In this document: positions 51,392-62,605 of the stretch, one piece after another | How the letters are laid out: each line of letters starts with the position of its first letter | How positions within the stretch are numbered: the stretch's first letter is position 1 | NCBI RefSeq assembly: GCF_016623495.1 | Contig: NZ_JAEHHL010000006.1 | Coordinates: 1 to 64,000, forward strand | Direction: 5' to 3' | DNA: 64,000 nt | From: Thermohalobaculum xanthum | Lineage (GTDB): Bacteria > Pseudomonadota > Alphaproteobacteria > Rhodobacterales > Rhodobacteraceae | Notes under the pieces: generated by a model | The model's input: only the letters and a program-made list of their open reading frames with translations | The model's database searches: none | Told to the model about the DNA's origin: nothing | Program-made: the position numbers and the translations under genes

Positions 51392-52453
51392 ATGCCACCG
51401 CTTCCCTCGGAACTCGCCTATGTTCCCTTCGTCTCGGTCGAGCACATGATGGGTCTCGTCCATCACCTTGGCATCGAGCGGGTTCTCATCGACCTTGCCG
51501 ACGAGATCGAGACCGATTTCAGGCGCTGGGACCTGTTCGACAAGACGCCGCGCGTCGCGTCCCACTCGGACGTCGGGGTGATCGAGCTGATGCCGACCTC
51601 GGACGGTGAGACGTACGGCTTCAAATACGTCAATGGCCATCCCAAGAACACGAAAGAGGGATTGCAGACCGTCACCGCCTTCGGCCTGCTCGCCGATGTC
51701 AATTCCGGCTACCCCAAGCTCCTGAGCGAAATGACGCTTCTGACCGCGCTGCGGACGGCCGCGACGTCGGCGATGGCCGCGCGGCACCTGGCTCCCGAGG
51801 GTGCGCGGACCATGGCAATGATCGGCAATGGCGCCCAGTCCGAGTTCCAGTGCCTCGCCTTCAAGGCGATTTGCGGCATCGACACCGTCCGGCTCTACGA
51901 TATCGACCCCGCCGCCACGGCGCGCTGCGCCGCCAACCTTGCGGGCAGGGGGCTCACGGTCGTTCCGTGCCGGTCGAGCGAGGAGTCGATGGAGGGCGCC
52001 GAGATCATCACGACCTGCACGGCCGACAAGCAATATGCCACGATCCTGACGGACAATATGGTCGGCAGCGGCGTGCACATCAACGCGATCGGCGGCGATT
52101 GCCCGGGCAAGACGGAACTGCACCGCGATATCCTGCTGCGCTCGGACATCTTCGTCGAGTATCCGCCCCAGACCCGGATCGAGGGCGAGATCCAGCAGCT
52201 GGACGGCGACCATCCCGTCACCGAACTTTGGCAGGTCATCGCCGGCAAGGCCGAGGGGCGCAGAAATGCGCGCCAGATCACGCTGTTCGACAGCGTGGGC
52301 TTCGCGATCGAGGACTTCAGCGCGCTTCGCTACGTGCTGAAGGCCATTCAAGGCACGCCCTTCTTCACGCGGCTCGACATGATCGCCGACCCCGACGACC
52401 CCCGCGATCTCTTCGGCATGTTCGTTCGCGGCGGTCCCGGCACCAACGCGTAA
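51392..52453 (+). CDS. Ornithine cyclodeaminase
   Basis: 353 residues, NAD-dependent mu-crystallin family, converting ornithine to proline and ammonia. The nucleotide-binding loop is AMIGNGAQSEFQCLA (about 140-155), and the substrate region includes FVSVEHMM near the N-terminus and INAIGGDCPGKTEL. It begins 11 bases after ctlX, so both form an operon for citrulline or arginine catabolism under the divergent Lrp-type regulator. Confidence 0.92.
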   Translation: MPPLPSELAYVPFVSVEHMMGLVHHLGIERVLIDLADEIETDFRRWDLFDKTPRVASHSDVGVIELMPTSDGETYGFKYVNGHPKNTKEGLQTVTAFGLLADVNSGYPKLLSEMTLLTALRTAATSAMAARHLAPEGARTMAMIGNGAQSEFQCLAFKAICGIDTVRLYDIDPAATARCAANLAGRGLTVVPCRSSEESMEGAEIITTCTADKQYATILTDNMVGSGVHINAIGGDCPGKTELHRDILLRSDIFVEYPPQTRIEGEIQQLDGDHPVTELWQVIAGKAEGRRNARQITLFDSVGFAIEDFSALRYVLKAIQGTPFFTRLDMIADPDDPRDLFGMFVRGGPGTNA

Positions 52454-52465
52454 CTGGAAAATCCT

Positions 52466-52786
52466 ATGGCGTGGATCTTGCTCCTTCTGGCCGGTCTGTT
52501 CGAGGTCGGCTGGGCCGTCGGCCTGAAATACACCGATGGGTTCAGCCGGTTCTGGCCGACCGTGCTGACCGCCGCATCGATGGTCGTGAGCCTTGCCCTG
52601 CTGGGGCTTGCGCTGCGCAGCATCCCGCTGGGAACCGGCTACGCGATCTGGACCGGCATCGGAACCATTGGCACGGTCATCTTCGGCATCGTCTATCTTG
52701 CCGAGCCGGCGACCGTGGCGCGCCTTGTCTGCGTGGCGCTCATCCTTGCCGGGATCCTGGGGCTCAAGCTCGTGTCCGGATCCTGA
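52466..52786 (+). CDS. SugE/Gdx-type small multidrug resistance transporter
   Basis: 106 residues with four membrane helices, SMR family. The SugE/Gdx subtype is indicated by the motif GLKYTDGFSRFWPT and by Glu13 in LLLLAGLFEVGW, the central carboxylate. SugE-type members are guanidinium exporters. It is 12 bases after the cyclodeaminase gene. In a citrulline/arginine-linked operon, guanidinium or a guanidino by-product is a plausible substrate, but this is an inference. Confidence 0.85.
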   Translation: MAWILLLLAGLFEVGWAVGLKYTDGFSRFWPTVLTAASMVVSLALLGLALRSIPLGTGYAIWTGIGTIGTVIFGIVYLAEPATVARLVCVALILAGILGLKLVSGS

Positions 52787-52826
52787 AGCAACCGAGGCCT
52801 GGTGCGCGTGACTCGCGCCTCCTCGG

Positions 52827-52850
52827 GCCAGCGGCATCGAGCCCGCTGGC
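52827..52850. terminator. Convergent hairpin between sugE and atpG
   Basis: GCCAGCGG/CCGCTGGC (8-bp perfect stem) with an 8-nt loop lies between two convergent genes. No long T-run. Confidence 0.5.
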
Positions 52851-52879
52851 TCAGGCGGAGGGCGGGCCGGAAATGACGA

Positions 52880-53770
52880 TCAAGACGCGCGACTGCTCAC
52901 GGCCTCGTAGGCCGAAACGATGTCCATGAGTTCGGTGGTAATCTCGTCCTGGCGTGTCCTGCGCCAGTCGGCGGCGAGATCGTCGAGCCGCTCGTTGATG
53001 TTCTTCTCGGCCGCCTGCATCGCACGAAGCCGGGTCGCGTGCTCGGCGGCGAGCGACTCGGCGCCCGCCCGCATCAGCGCGACGAACAGCCGCTCGCGCA
53101 TCAGCGCCGAGAACACCGCATCCGGCTCTCCCCTGGTCGCTGGCAGGTTGTTCGTGGGCCATGGTTGGGTGGCAAGCGCATCGATCGCGCTTGGATCGAT
53201 CGGCAGGAGCTGCTCGACGCGTAGCTCGATGCCTTCTCGCTCGGTCGCGACGTTGAAGACCACGCTGACCCGCTCGATACCCCGCCGATTGCGCCAGTCC
53301 TCGATCTCGACAATGACCGAGCCGGCGGTGTCGGTCAGCCCCGCCGCCGATCCGGGCTGGAAGAAGATCGTGTCGGGCTCGAGGCCGAGCGCCTCGAGCC
53401 GTGCCGCGGCGCGCGCGCCGATCGCGAGGATGCGCTGCGAGCCTTTACCGCTTGCCTGCAACACGAGGCGGGCTGCGGCCTCGGCCACGCCGACGTTGAA
53501 GCGCCCGCAGAGGCCGCGATCCGAACCCATCACCACCAGACCGAGGCCCGACCCCGGGCCCGGCTCGGCCGATTGCCGCCAGGCGAACGCCCCGGTCGAT
53601 AGTGCCGCGCCAAGCGAAAGGTCGACCACGCTCTGGTAGGACCGCAGCCGCCGCGCCGCGTCCTGGTACTGCCGGATCGAGACCGCCGAGAGCGATTTCA
53701 TCACCCGCACGATCGACTGAAGGTCGCGTGCCCCTTCGATCCGGCCCTGAAGCTCGCCGAGGCTCTGCAT
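52880..53770 (-). CDS. atpG: N-ATPase gamma subunit
   Basis: F1 gamma-like subunit, 296 residues, the central rotor shaft of the ATPase. Conserved ends are present: N-terminal ELQGRIEGARDLQSIVRVMKSLSAV, C-terminal RLRAMQAAEKNINERLDDLAADWRRTRQDEITTELMDIVSAYEA. It is the last gene of the operon, 6 bases after atpA. It differs from standard F-type gamma in the middle region, as expected for N-type ATPases. Confidence 0.88.
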   Translation of the reverse strand: MQSLGELQGRIEGARDLQSIVRVMKSLSAVSIRQYQDAARRLRSYQSVVDLSLGAALSTGAFAWRQSAEPGPGSGLGLVVMGSDRGLCGRFNVGVAEAAARLVLQASGKGSQRILAIGARAAARLEALGLEPDTIFFQPGSAAGLTDTAGSVIVEIEDWRNRRGIERVSVVFNVATEREGIELRVEQLLPIDPSAIDALATQPWPTNNLPATRGEPDAVFSALMRERLFVALMRAGAESLAAEHATRLRAMQAAEKNINERLDDLAADWRRTRQDEITTELMDIVSAYEAVSSRAS

Positions 53771-53776
53771 CGCGGC

Positions 53777-55303
53777 TCAGTCCCCCCCGGGCACGTCCTG
53801 GATGGCGGCGCGGGCGGCCGACAGGATGGCCTCGCGCTCGCTCGCGCCCACCTTCCCGCCGCTGGCAAAGTGCTCGCCGAGATCGCTGCAATCCTCGCGC
53901 ACGCGCTTGCGGATCGCCGCCTCGGCCGCACGCACGCGCGACACCGGCACCTCGTCCAGCACGCCCGCGGTCGTCGCGAGAAGGACCGCGATCTGCTCGA
54001 GCAGCGGCACGGGCTGGTTCTCGTCCTGCCGCAGCACTTGGCGGACACGCCGGCCGCGCTCGAGCTGGTGGCGGGTGTCCTCGTCGAGGCGGCTGCCGAA
54101 GCGGGCAAAGGCCTCGAGCTCCTCGAACTGGGAATAGGCGAGCTTCAGATCCCCCGCGACCGCGCGATAGGCGGGAAGCTGCGCGTCGCCGCCGACGCGC
54201 GACACCGAGAGGCCGATGTCGATGGCCGGCATGAGCCCCTTCCGGAACAGCTCGGGCGAGAGATAGATCTGCCCGTCGGTGATCGAGATGAGATTGGTCG
54301 GAATATAGGCCGATAGATTGCCCGCCTCGGTCTCGACGATTGGAAGCGCTGTCATCGACCCGCCGCCGAGTTCGTCCCTGAGCTGCGTCGCGCGCTCGAG
54401 GAGGCGCGCGTGGACGTAGAAGATGTCGCCCGGGAAGGCCTCGCGCCCCGGTGGGCGGCGCAGCAGCAACGAGAGTTCGCGATAGGCCCGGGCGTGGCGC
54501 GTCAGATCGTCATAGACGATGAGCGCGTCCCGTCCGCTCCGCATGAAATGCTCGGCGATCGCCGTCGCGGCATATGGCGCGACGAACTGCAGCCCCGGCG
54601 GGTCCTCGCCCGAGGCGACGACGATGATCGTGCGTCCGAGCGCACCATGCTCGCGCAGCCGCTCGGCGACGCGCCGCACCGCCGCGCCGCGCTGGCCGAT
54701 GGCGCAATAAATGGAGACGACGCCACTGTCGGCCTGGTTCAGGATCGCGTCGATCGCCACGGCCGTCTTGCCGGTCTGCCGGTCGCCGACGATAAGCTCG
54801 CGCTGTCCCCGCCCGATCGGGACCGTCGCGTCGACCGCCTTGATCCCGGTCTGGAGTGGTACGTTGACCGGCCGGCGGTCCATGATCTTGGGCGCATCAC
54901 GCTCGATGGTCTGTCGCCTTCGGCAGCGGATGGGGCCGCCGCCATCGAGGGGACGGCCAAGCGCATCGACGATGCGCCCGAGATAGGCCTCGCCAACAGG
55001 GACGTCGACCACGCGACCGGTCCGCCGCGCCTCGGCGCCGACCGTCAGCCCCTCGGACGGGCCGAGAAGGATGAGACCGATCCTTTCTTCCGAGAGGCTC
55101 GCCGCGATGCCCATGAGGTCCCCCGGCAAGGCGATCAGTTCATCCGCCACGACGCCGCGCAACCCAGAGACATGTGCGACCGCGTCGCCGACGCTCGTGA
55201 CGGTGCCAATCTCGCGGACTGCCGGGCCTTTCGGGGTCTGGGCGCTCGCCGTGCTGATGGCCTCGCCGAACCTGCGTGCGAGCGTGCTTAGCCGGTCAGC
55301 CAT
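53777..55303 (-). CDS. atpA: N-ATPase alpha subunit
   Basis: 508 residues. P-loop GDRQTGKT, with the N-terminal beta-barrel and nucleotide-binding region ([45 protein letters not shown]). ATG at 55303 overlaps the atpF stop by 8 bases; the longer frame upstream is not coding. The alpha chain is noncatalytic or partly so in these enzymes. It follows atpF and precedes atpG, matching the N-ATPase order. Confidence 0.93.
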   Translation of the reverse strand: MADRLSTLARRFGEAISTASAQTPKGPAVREIGTVTSVGDAVAHVSGLRGVVADELIALPGDLMGIAASLSEERIGLILLGPSEGLTVGAEARRTGRVVDVPVGEAYLGRIVDALGRPLDGGGPIRCRRRQTIERDAPKIMDRRPVNVPLQTGIKAVDATVPIGRGQRELIVGDRQTGKTAVAIDAILNQADSGVVSIYCAIGQRGAAVRRVAERLREHGALGRTIIVVASGEDPPGLQFVAPYAATAIAEHFMRSGRDALIVYDDLTRHARAYRELSLLLRRPPGREAFPGDIFYVHARLLERATQLRDELGGGSMTALPIVETEAGNLSAYIPTNLISITDGQIYLSPELFRKGLMPAIDIGLSVSRVGGDAQLPAYRAVAGDLKLAYSQFEELEAFARFGSRLDEDTRHQLERGRRVRQVLRQDENQPVPLLEQIAVLLATTAGVLDEVPVSRVRAAEAAIRKRVREDCSDLGEHFASGGKVGASEREAILSAARAAIQDVPGGD

Positions 55304-56192
55304 CGCCGGCTGCGCCTTCCCTCGCATCCGAGGCTTGGCCTTTTCCGCCGGCGGCCGTGCCGCCATGCGAGTCGCCGAGGGTCGAGTCCCCCGCGCCACG
55401 GCCGCCGTTCGCGTCGTCGTCCTGGGTCTCCCGCGCGTCCTCCGTCGGGAACGCGCTTGCGAGCCGGTCGGCGAACCGGTCGAGATGTGCGTCGAGGGTC
55501 CAGTCGAGCGTCTCGCCGCCAGCCTTGAGACGGATGCCGGTGAAATCGTCGCTGGATTCGGGGATGTCGATCTCGACCTCGTCACCCACCGCCTTGCGCA
55601 CGGCTGCGGTAAGCGTGCCGCGGAGCGCGCCGGACACGTCCGAGCCAAGCGTGATCACGAGACCCTCCCCCCGCCGGACAGCCCCGCGCAGCCGCTCGGC
55701 ATCCACCTCGTCAAGATCGCCTACCCGTGCTGCGAAGGCCTCGGCCATGCGCTCGGTCAACGTGGTGTCGGCGAGCGCGCGGAGCGCGTCGTCTGCGAGT
55801 GTCCTGAACCCCTCGCGCGCTTCTGTGCGCATCGCGGCAAGGAACTCGTTGCGGTCCTCGTCCAGCTCGGCGCGCCAAGCCTCGCGAAGCTCGTCGACCT
55901 CGGCGCGGGCCTCTTGTTGCAGCCTGTCCTTCAGTCTGCGGGCCTCCTCCCGCGCCTCCTCGAGGATCTCCTCGCGCCGGGCGTTGAGTTCGGCGCGTTC
56001 CTGCTCGAGCTCGCGGGCACGCGCCTCGGCCTGCTCGCGCGTCTCCTCCGCCTCTTCGATCCGCGTGCGGATGGCGTTCTCGCGCCGCTCCATCGCCCGG
56101 GTGATCGGCCCGTAAAGGAAGCGGTGCAGGAGCCAAGCCAGCACCAGGAAATTAACGATCTGGGCCGCGACGGTGACCCAATCGATCTGCAT
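55296..56192 (-). CDS. atpF: N-ATPase b subunit with delta-like C-terminus
   Basis: 298 residues, much longer than the usual b subunit of about 160. One N-terminal membrane helix ([25 protein letters not shown]) is followed by a long coiled coil ([31 protein letters not shown]) to about residue 150. The C-terminal 100 residues ([54 protein letters not shown]) resemble the end of the delta/OSCP subunit, and the last 40 are low-complexity Gly/Asp. The operon lacks a separate delta gene, so this fusion may replace it. Confidence 0.88.
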   Translation of the reverse strand: MQIDWVTVAAQIVNFLVLAWLLHRFLYGPITRAMERRENAIRTRIEEAEETREQAEARARELEQERAELNARREEILEEAREEARRLKDRLQQEARAEVDELREAWRAELDEDRNEFLAAMRTEAREGFRTLADDALRALADTTLTERMAEAFAARVGDLDEVDAERLRGAVRRGEGLVITLGSDVSGALRGTLTAAVRKAVGDEVEIDIPESSDDFTGIRLKAGGETLDWTLDAHLDRFADRLASAFPTEDARETQDDDANGGRGAGDSTLGDSHGGTAAGGKGQASDAREGAAGDG

Positions 56193-56196
56193 TCCG

Positions 56197-56475
56197 TCAG
56201 CCCCCCGCGGCCTGCTGCGTCGCGCCCCAGAACGGGTTGGCGAAGAGCAGGATCATCGAAACAACAAAGCAGTAGATCGCCGTCGACTCGATCATGGCGA
56301 GCGAGACGAAGAGGGTCCGCGTGATCGTATTCGCCTCGTCGGGCTGGCGGGCGATTGCATCGAGTGCCTGCGCCGCCGTTCGCGCCTCGCCGAGCGCCGG
56401 ACCGATCGAGCCGATCGCGATGGTCAGCCCCGCGGTCAGGATCGAGATCGCGGCAATCAGGTCTGCTCCTTCCAT
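56197..56475 (-). CDS. atpE: N-ATPase c subunit, sodium-type
   Basis: 92-residue two-helix c subunit of the membrane rotor. The ion site resembles the sodium signature: Pro26-x-x-x-Glu30 in helix 1 (GSIGPALGEA) and Glu63-Ser64-Thr65 in helix 2 (MIESTAIY), matching Gln32 and Glu65-Ser66-Thr67 of Ilyobacter tartaricus. Glu replaces Gln in helix 1, so two carboxylates face the site. ATG at 56475. Ion choice (sodium or proton) is inferred, not shown. Confidence 0.9.
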   Translation of the reverse strand: MEGADLIAAISILTAGLTIAIGSIGPALGEARTAAQALDAIARQPDEANTITRTLFVSLAMIESTAIYCFVVSMILLFANPFWGATQQAAGG

Positions 56476-56507
56476 CTGGCGTATCCTTTCAGCACGGAGT
56501 CTTTCGT

Positions 56508-57206
56508 TCAGTCGGCGTCTGTGGCGCCTTTGCGGGCGCCGAGGCGCGGGCGGGTCGCCGAGGCGATGTAGACCATGGCGAGAATCGCGAAGATGTAGGC
56601 CTGGATCATGCCGGTCAGCAGGCCCAGAAGCTGCATGACGACCGGGAACAGGAACGGCGTGATCGAGATCAGGATGCCGACGATCACTGTCCCACTCATC
56701 ATGTTGCCGTAGAGACGGATGGCGAGCGCGAGCGTCCTCGACGCTTCGCCGATGACGTTGAAGGGCAGCATGAAAGGCGTCGGCTGGATGTAGTTCCGGA
56801 GATAGGCCGTCAGACCGCGCTCGGCGATACCGTAGAGCGGCACAGCGACCAGCACGCAGATCGCGAGTCCTGCCGTCGTCGAGAGCGAGGCGGTCGGCGG
56901 GATGTATCCGGGAAGCACCGTCAGTGCGTTGGAAACCGCGATGAAAAGGAAGAGGGTGCCGACAAAGGCCGTGAACCGACCCGGCTCGCTTTCGCTCACC
57001 TCGCGGATCTGGCGGCGGATCTCCTCGACCACGACCTCGAGGAAGGCCTGAAGGCGCGAGGGGACGAAGCCTTCGCGTACCTGGAAACGCACGACGAGCG
57101 AGATGGCGACCAGGATCGCCATGACGACCCAGGTCCAGAGGATCGTCGCGTTCAGCGCGAAGCCGCCGACCTCGGCGAACACGGTGGCGTCGGGCGAGAA
57201 CTCCAT
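56508..57206 (-). CDS. atpB: N-ATPase a subunit
   Basis: 232 residues, membrane stator of the ion channel. The essential Arg lies in LALAIRLYGNMMSG, and other conserved parts are LFLFIAVSNALTVLPGYIPPTASL and FILAMVYIASATRPR at the C-terminus. It is preceded by atpR with an ATGA overlap (57206) and followed 32 bases later by atpE. No signal for the longer upstream frame. Confidence 0.92.
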   Translation of the reverse strand: MEFSPDATVFAEVGGFALNATILWTWVVMAILVAISLVVRFQVREGFVPSRLQAFLEVVVEEIRRQIREVSESEPGRFTAFVGTLFLFIAVSNALTVLPGYIPPTASLSTTAGLAICVLVAVPLYGIAERGLTAYLRNYIQPTPFMLPFNVIGEASRTLALAIRLYGNMMSGTVIVGILISITPFLFPVVMQLLGLLTGMIQAYIFAILAMVYIASATRPRLGARKGATDAD

Positions 57207-57493
57207 CAGCGCGGTTCCCCGCGCGGCGCGCCGCGCGCGAGCGCAACCGCCGCCGTCCGGACGAGGACGAAGCCCGCGAGCGCCGCGACCGCATCGATTG
57301 CGTCCCCACCCGCCCGGACGAACACCACGCCGGCGAGCGCAAGCAACCCGAGCCGCAGGGCCGCGCCGGCCAGAACCGGCCACGCCGCACCTCGCCGCAC
57401 CGCGACAGCGACCGAGACCCAGACGAGCCCGAGCCAAAGCACCGCGAGCCCCGCGCCGGAGGCGAGGGCCGCTGCCAAGTTGCTTGCATCCAT
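57206..57493 (-). CDS. atpR: N-ATPase subunit AtpR
   Basis: 95 residues with three predicted membrane segments (AAALASGAGLAVLWLGLVWVSVAV, PVLAGAALRLGLLALAGVVFVRAGG, AVAALAGFVLVRTAAVALA). Arginines near the ends of the helices are typical of AtpR, proposed to contact the c ring and aid its assembly or ion selection. ATG 57493, stop overlapping the atpB start. This subunit is a marker of N-type ATPase operons. Confidence 0.85.
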   Translation of the reverse strand: MDASNLAAALASGAGLAVLWLGLVWVSVAVAVRRGAAWPVLAGAALRLGLLALAGVVFVRAGGDAIDAVAALAGFVLVRTAAVALARGAPRGEPR

Positions 57494-57523
57494 CTCGGCC
57501 TCCCTTGGTCGCCAATGGCGGGA

Positions 57524-57825
57524 TCAGTCCCGCCGCCCCTCGCGGTTCACCCAGTACCAGGCGTTCAGCGCGCCAAGCATCACCCCGGCCACGATCAGTG
57601 CCAGGGTCCACGAGAAGCCCTGCGGCGCCGCCTTGTCGAGCCAGAGGCCGAGCGCCACGCCGATCAGCGTCGGCACCGCCACCGCCCAGCCGACCATCCC
57701 GAACATGCCAAGACCGAACCAAGCGGCGCGCCGCCCCGTCTCACGTGCACGGACCCGGCGCTCGGCCTGGCGCTCGATCTCGCCGAGCGCCTTGTTCTTC
57801 CGCCCCTGGCCGGTCTCGCCCGTCA

Positions 57826-57826
<1 letters not shown>
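57524..57826 (-). CDS. atpQ: N-ATPase AtpQ/AtpI-like subunit
   Basis: 100 residues, two membrane helices (FGLGMFGMVGWAVAVPTLIGVALGLWLD and SWTLALIVAGVMLGALNAWYWVN). The N-terminal 35 residues are charged and soluble. Position and length match the AtpQ (AtpI/gene1-type) protein of N-ATPase operons, which aids c-ring assembly or cation supply. Its ATG overlaps the atpC stop by one base. Confidence 0.8.
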
Positions 57827-59971
<2,145 letters not shown>

Positions 59972-60742
59972 TCATGCAGTCGATGCAAGCATCGTTGCGA
60001 TCGGGCTTCCCTGCGGGATCGGCTTGTCGAGGCGGTCGTGGAACACCTCGTTATAGAGATGCAGTGCGACGGTCCTGTGGGTCGTCAGGTCTTCGATCGT
60101 GAGCCCCGGATCGAAGAGCCTGTAGGCGTGGAAGAAAGCAAGTGGATAGAACACGTCGCTGTGTGCGGCATGGGACAGAAGCTCGTGTTCGCGAAGGTAC
60201 CATGTCAGCGCGTCCGGGCCGGTCGTGCCGAAGGGCAGATGCGCCAGGGTCGCGCGTCCTATCAGGCTCTGCAGCCGCCATTTTCGCCGCCGGGCGGCCG
60301 GCTGCCACGGGGGCAGGAAAGGGTGCGTGTCCTTGAGCGCGCAGAGCCGCGCGAGGACGGGGCAGTCGGGCGGCAGCTTGAGAACGGCATTGTTGACCGA
60401 GTCGTCCGTCTGCCAGCCGAAGATGTAGTCGGCATCCTCGATCGGCCTGAGGCAATAGACGTCGCAGTCCACATAGAGCCCGTGACCCCGGCGCAGCAGT
60501 TCATAGCGCAGAAGGTCGACGAACGGCGCGAGGCTGCCGGTCTTGCGGTGCCGGAACATCCTGCTCTGCGGCAGCAACTCGCCCGCGTCGAGAAGCTCGA
60601 TCCCCTGCGGCACGTCGGAGGGGGGCTCATAGACATGCAGAAACACCCGATGCCCGTGCCGCAGGAAGGACTTGAGGCAGGCCGCGTGCACCGGACCAAG
60701 CCGCGGACCGACCCAGATTGCATTGATCGCCGCGAGGGTCAT
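59972..60742 (-). CDS. Glycosyltransferase with DXD motif
   Basis: 256 residues of the capsular-polysaccharide/Gb3-synthase-type glycosyltransferase group. The start AINAIWVGPRLGPVHAACLKSFLRHGHRVFLHVY and the metal-binding DXD in LYVDCDVYCLRPIED are characteristic. It transfers a sugar from a nucleotide donor, probably to a surface glycan. Its ATG overlaps the sulfotransferase stop (ATGA). Confidence 0.85.
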   Translation of the reverse strand: MTLAAINAIWVGPRLGPVHAACLKSFLRHGHRVFLHVYEPPSDVPQGIELLDAGELLPQSRMFRHRKTGSLAPFVDLLRYELLRRGHGLYVDCDVYCLRPIEDADYIFGWQTDDSVNNAVLKLPPDCPVLARLCALKDTHPFLPPWQPAARRRKWRLQSLIGRATLAHLPFGTTGPDALTWYLREHELLSHAAHSDVFYPLAFFHAYRLFDPGLTIEDLTTHRTVALHLYNEVFHDRLDKPIPQGSPIATMLASTA

Positions 60743-61494
60743 CTCTTCACGTTCTCTGTGCTCGACGCGGCGTCAATTGACGGCACGGCGTATCCGAAGT
60801 GCGCGATCTCGCGGCTGAAAAGTTTCGCGATCCGTGCATTCTGCGCCGGCGTCAGCCCGACGGTCGTGTCCGAGCTCTTGCGGATTCCCGATTTCGCGCG
60901 GGGCAGTTTGCCGTCGTAGTCGATCCCAAGATCGGCGCAGAGCGAGGCGAACTCCTCGTTCAACCTTTCGTAGCGCAGAATGCGATCCACCGCGATCCGG
61001 TCGTCGATGGTGTAGACCGGCCAGTTGGACCACCAGTGAATGTTCGGGTTCATTCCCCCGTCCTCGCCACTCTCTATCAGGTCGAGAAGATGGTCGATGT
61101 CGATCGGGTGCCCTTCCATGTGTTCCATGAAACGCCAGTACGAGATGAAGCGGTCCCACGGGTCGCGCTCCACGCAGAACTTCGTGTAGGTTTGCCAGAC
61201 CCGCGGGCCAACGACCCGCAAGACCTCGGCCGCGGTCATATGCTGATGAACGGCGAAGGGCCGCCAGCCGAGCATCTTCTTCATCCTCAGCTTGGTCCAC
61301 CGCTCGAGCGAAGGAAATCGCGTCGTGGTGTGCATCGTCGTCAGGAAAGGGCGGCGGATCTGCTCGAGCTCTTCCGAGCTGAAGATCACGTCCCGCGGGC
61401 CCAGCTTATCCGACAGCCAGATCTCGAGCGACGTGCCGGCGGTCTTGCGGGTCTTGAGAAAGATGAACCTGTGACGGTGCGAGATGATAGTCAT
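60739..61494 (-). CDS. Sulfotransferase family protein
   Basis: About 251 residues. The 5'-phosphosulfate loop is FLKTRKTAGTSLEIWL near the N-terminus and the 3'-phosphate loop is CVERDPWDRFISYW, both diagnostic for PAPS-dependent sulfotransferases. ATG at 61494; the longer frame upstream is not coding. It is coupled by ATGA to the glycosyltransferase and divergent from an FkbM methyltransferase, suggesting one surface-glycan decoration locus. Confidence 0.87.
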   Translation of the reverse strand: MTIISHRHRFIFLKTRKTAGTSLEIWLSDKLGPRDVIFSSEELEQIRRPFLTTMHTTTRFPSLERWTKLRMKKMLGWRPFAVHQHMTAAEVLRVVGPRVWQTYTKFCVERDPWDRFISYWRFMEHMEGHPIDIDHLLDLIESGEDGGMNPNIHWWSNWPVYTIDDRIAVDRILRYERLNEEFASLCADLGIDYDGKLPRAKSGIRKSSDTTVGLTPAQNARIAKLFSREIAHFGYAVPSIDAASSTENVKR

Positions 61495-61717
61495 GGCCGC
61501 CTCGGGATTCCCTCGAACCTTCCGTCCGCACACCAGGCGGGCCCCGGCGCCACGCCAAAGCCCTGCCGGAATACCCGTCGAGACGCCGATGGGAAAGACG
61601 TTATGGCAACACCGTTCGGCGCGCACTAAACTCGCGCGCAACGTTGCCACACCTGCCCCTTCGGACCGGCCGCGTGCCGGCCCCAAACGGCGGTCGAATC
61701 AGCACATGCAGGGAAGT

Positions 61718-62392
61718 ATGACGATCATCGATGAAATCCGCCGCCATGACCCGAACTTCACGGCGGAGGTGATCTTCGACGTAGGGGCCAATCTCGGTGA
61801 AACGGTCGAGGAGTTCCGTGCCGCCTTCCCGCAGGCCCGGATCTTCGCCTTCGAGCCGGCGGAGAGCAGTTTCGCCGAGCTTTCGCAGCGTCATGGCGGC
61901 GACGCGAGCACGCATCTGTCGCAGGTCGCGCTCGATATCGCACCCGGACGGTCGGCCTTCTCGGACGCCAAGAAGTCCAAGGGCAACGCCCTGATCTCGC
62001 TTGGGCTGGCGGCGAAGAATGCCAAGCTGGTAACGGTCGCGACCGGCGATGCGTTCTGCAAGGAGCGCGGGATCGATCGCATCGACCTGCTGAAGATCGA
62101 CACCGAGGGTTACGATCTTCGGGTCGTGATGGGCTTCACCGAGATGCTGCGCAGCCGGGCGATCGGATATTTGCAGGTCGAATGCACCACGACGCTGGAC
62201 AATCATTTCCACGTCCACCTCGAACGGTTCATCCACGCGCTGCATCCGTTCGGTTACCGGCTGTTCGCTTTGACGGAGCCCGTGCGCCATTGCTGGGCGA
62301 CCAACCAGCCGCTTAACGGCATCTGGTATGCAAACGCCGTGTTCGTGCCGGAAGTGCCGGATGCCAAGCTGCGCAAGGATGGCATCAACTGA
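61718..62392 (+). CDS. FkbM-family methyltransferase
   Basis: 224 residues. SAM-binding motif I is VIFDVGANLGETVEEF, the acidic motif is IFAFEPAESSF, and the FkbM core is LLKIDTEGYDLRVVMGF. ATG at 61718 with GGGAAG just upstream; ATG at 61706 is also in frame. Probably methylates a sugar of a surface polysaccharide. It is divergent from the sulfotransferase and glycosyltransferase. Confidence 0.87.
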   Translation: MTIIDEIRRHDPNFTAEVIFDVGANLGETVEEFRAAFPQARIFAFEPAESSFAELSQRHGGDASTHLSQVALDIAPGRSAFSDAKKSKGNALISLGLAAKNAKLVTVATGDAFCKERGIDRIDLLKIDTEGYDLRVVMGFTEMLRSRAIGYLQVECTTTLDNHFHVHLERFIHALHPFGYRLFALTEPVRHCWATNQPLNGIWYANAVFVPEVPDAKLRKDGIN

Positions 62393-62560
62393 ACGGCGCC
62401 CCATCATTTCTCGCGAGGTTCCCGATCGCGGTATGCCCGCAGATGAGGGCGAGTGCCGAGCCTGACACGGTGACAAGGGGCGGAATCGGCCCGGGCAGGG
62501 GTCATGCGTGGTAATGCACCCATACCCGCCGGGCAGCGTCCGACAGGGTGAGACCTGACG

Positions 62561-62599
62561 AGCGCCGGGCCGCGCTTCAGCGCAGCACGGCCCGGCGCT
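62561..62599 (-). terminator. Hairpin downstream of the DUF2950 gene
   Basis: AGCGCCGGGCC (62561-62571) pairs with GGCCCGGCGCT (62589-62599), an 11-bp perfect stem, 7 bases past the stop codon on the minus strand. No T-run is seen. Confidence 0.55.
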
Positions 62600-62605
62600 C
62601 TCGGC

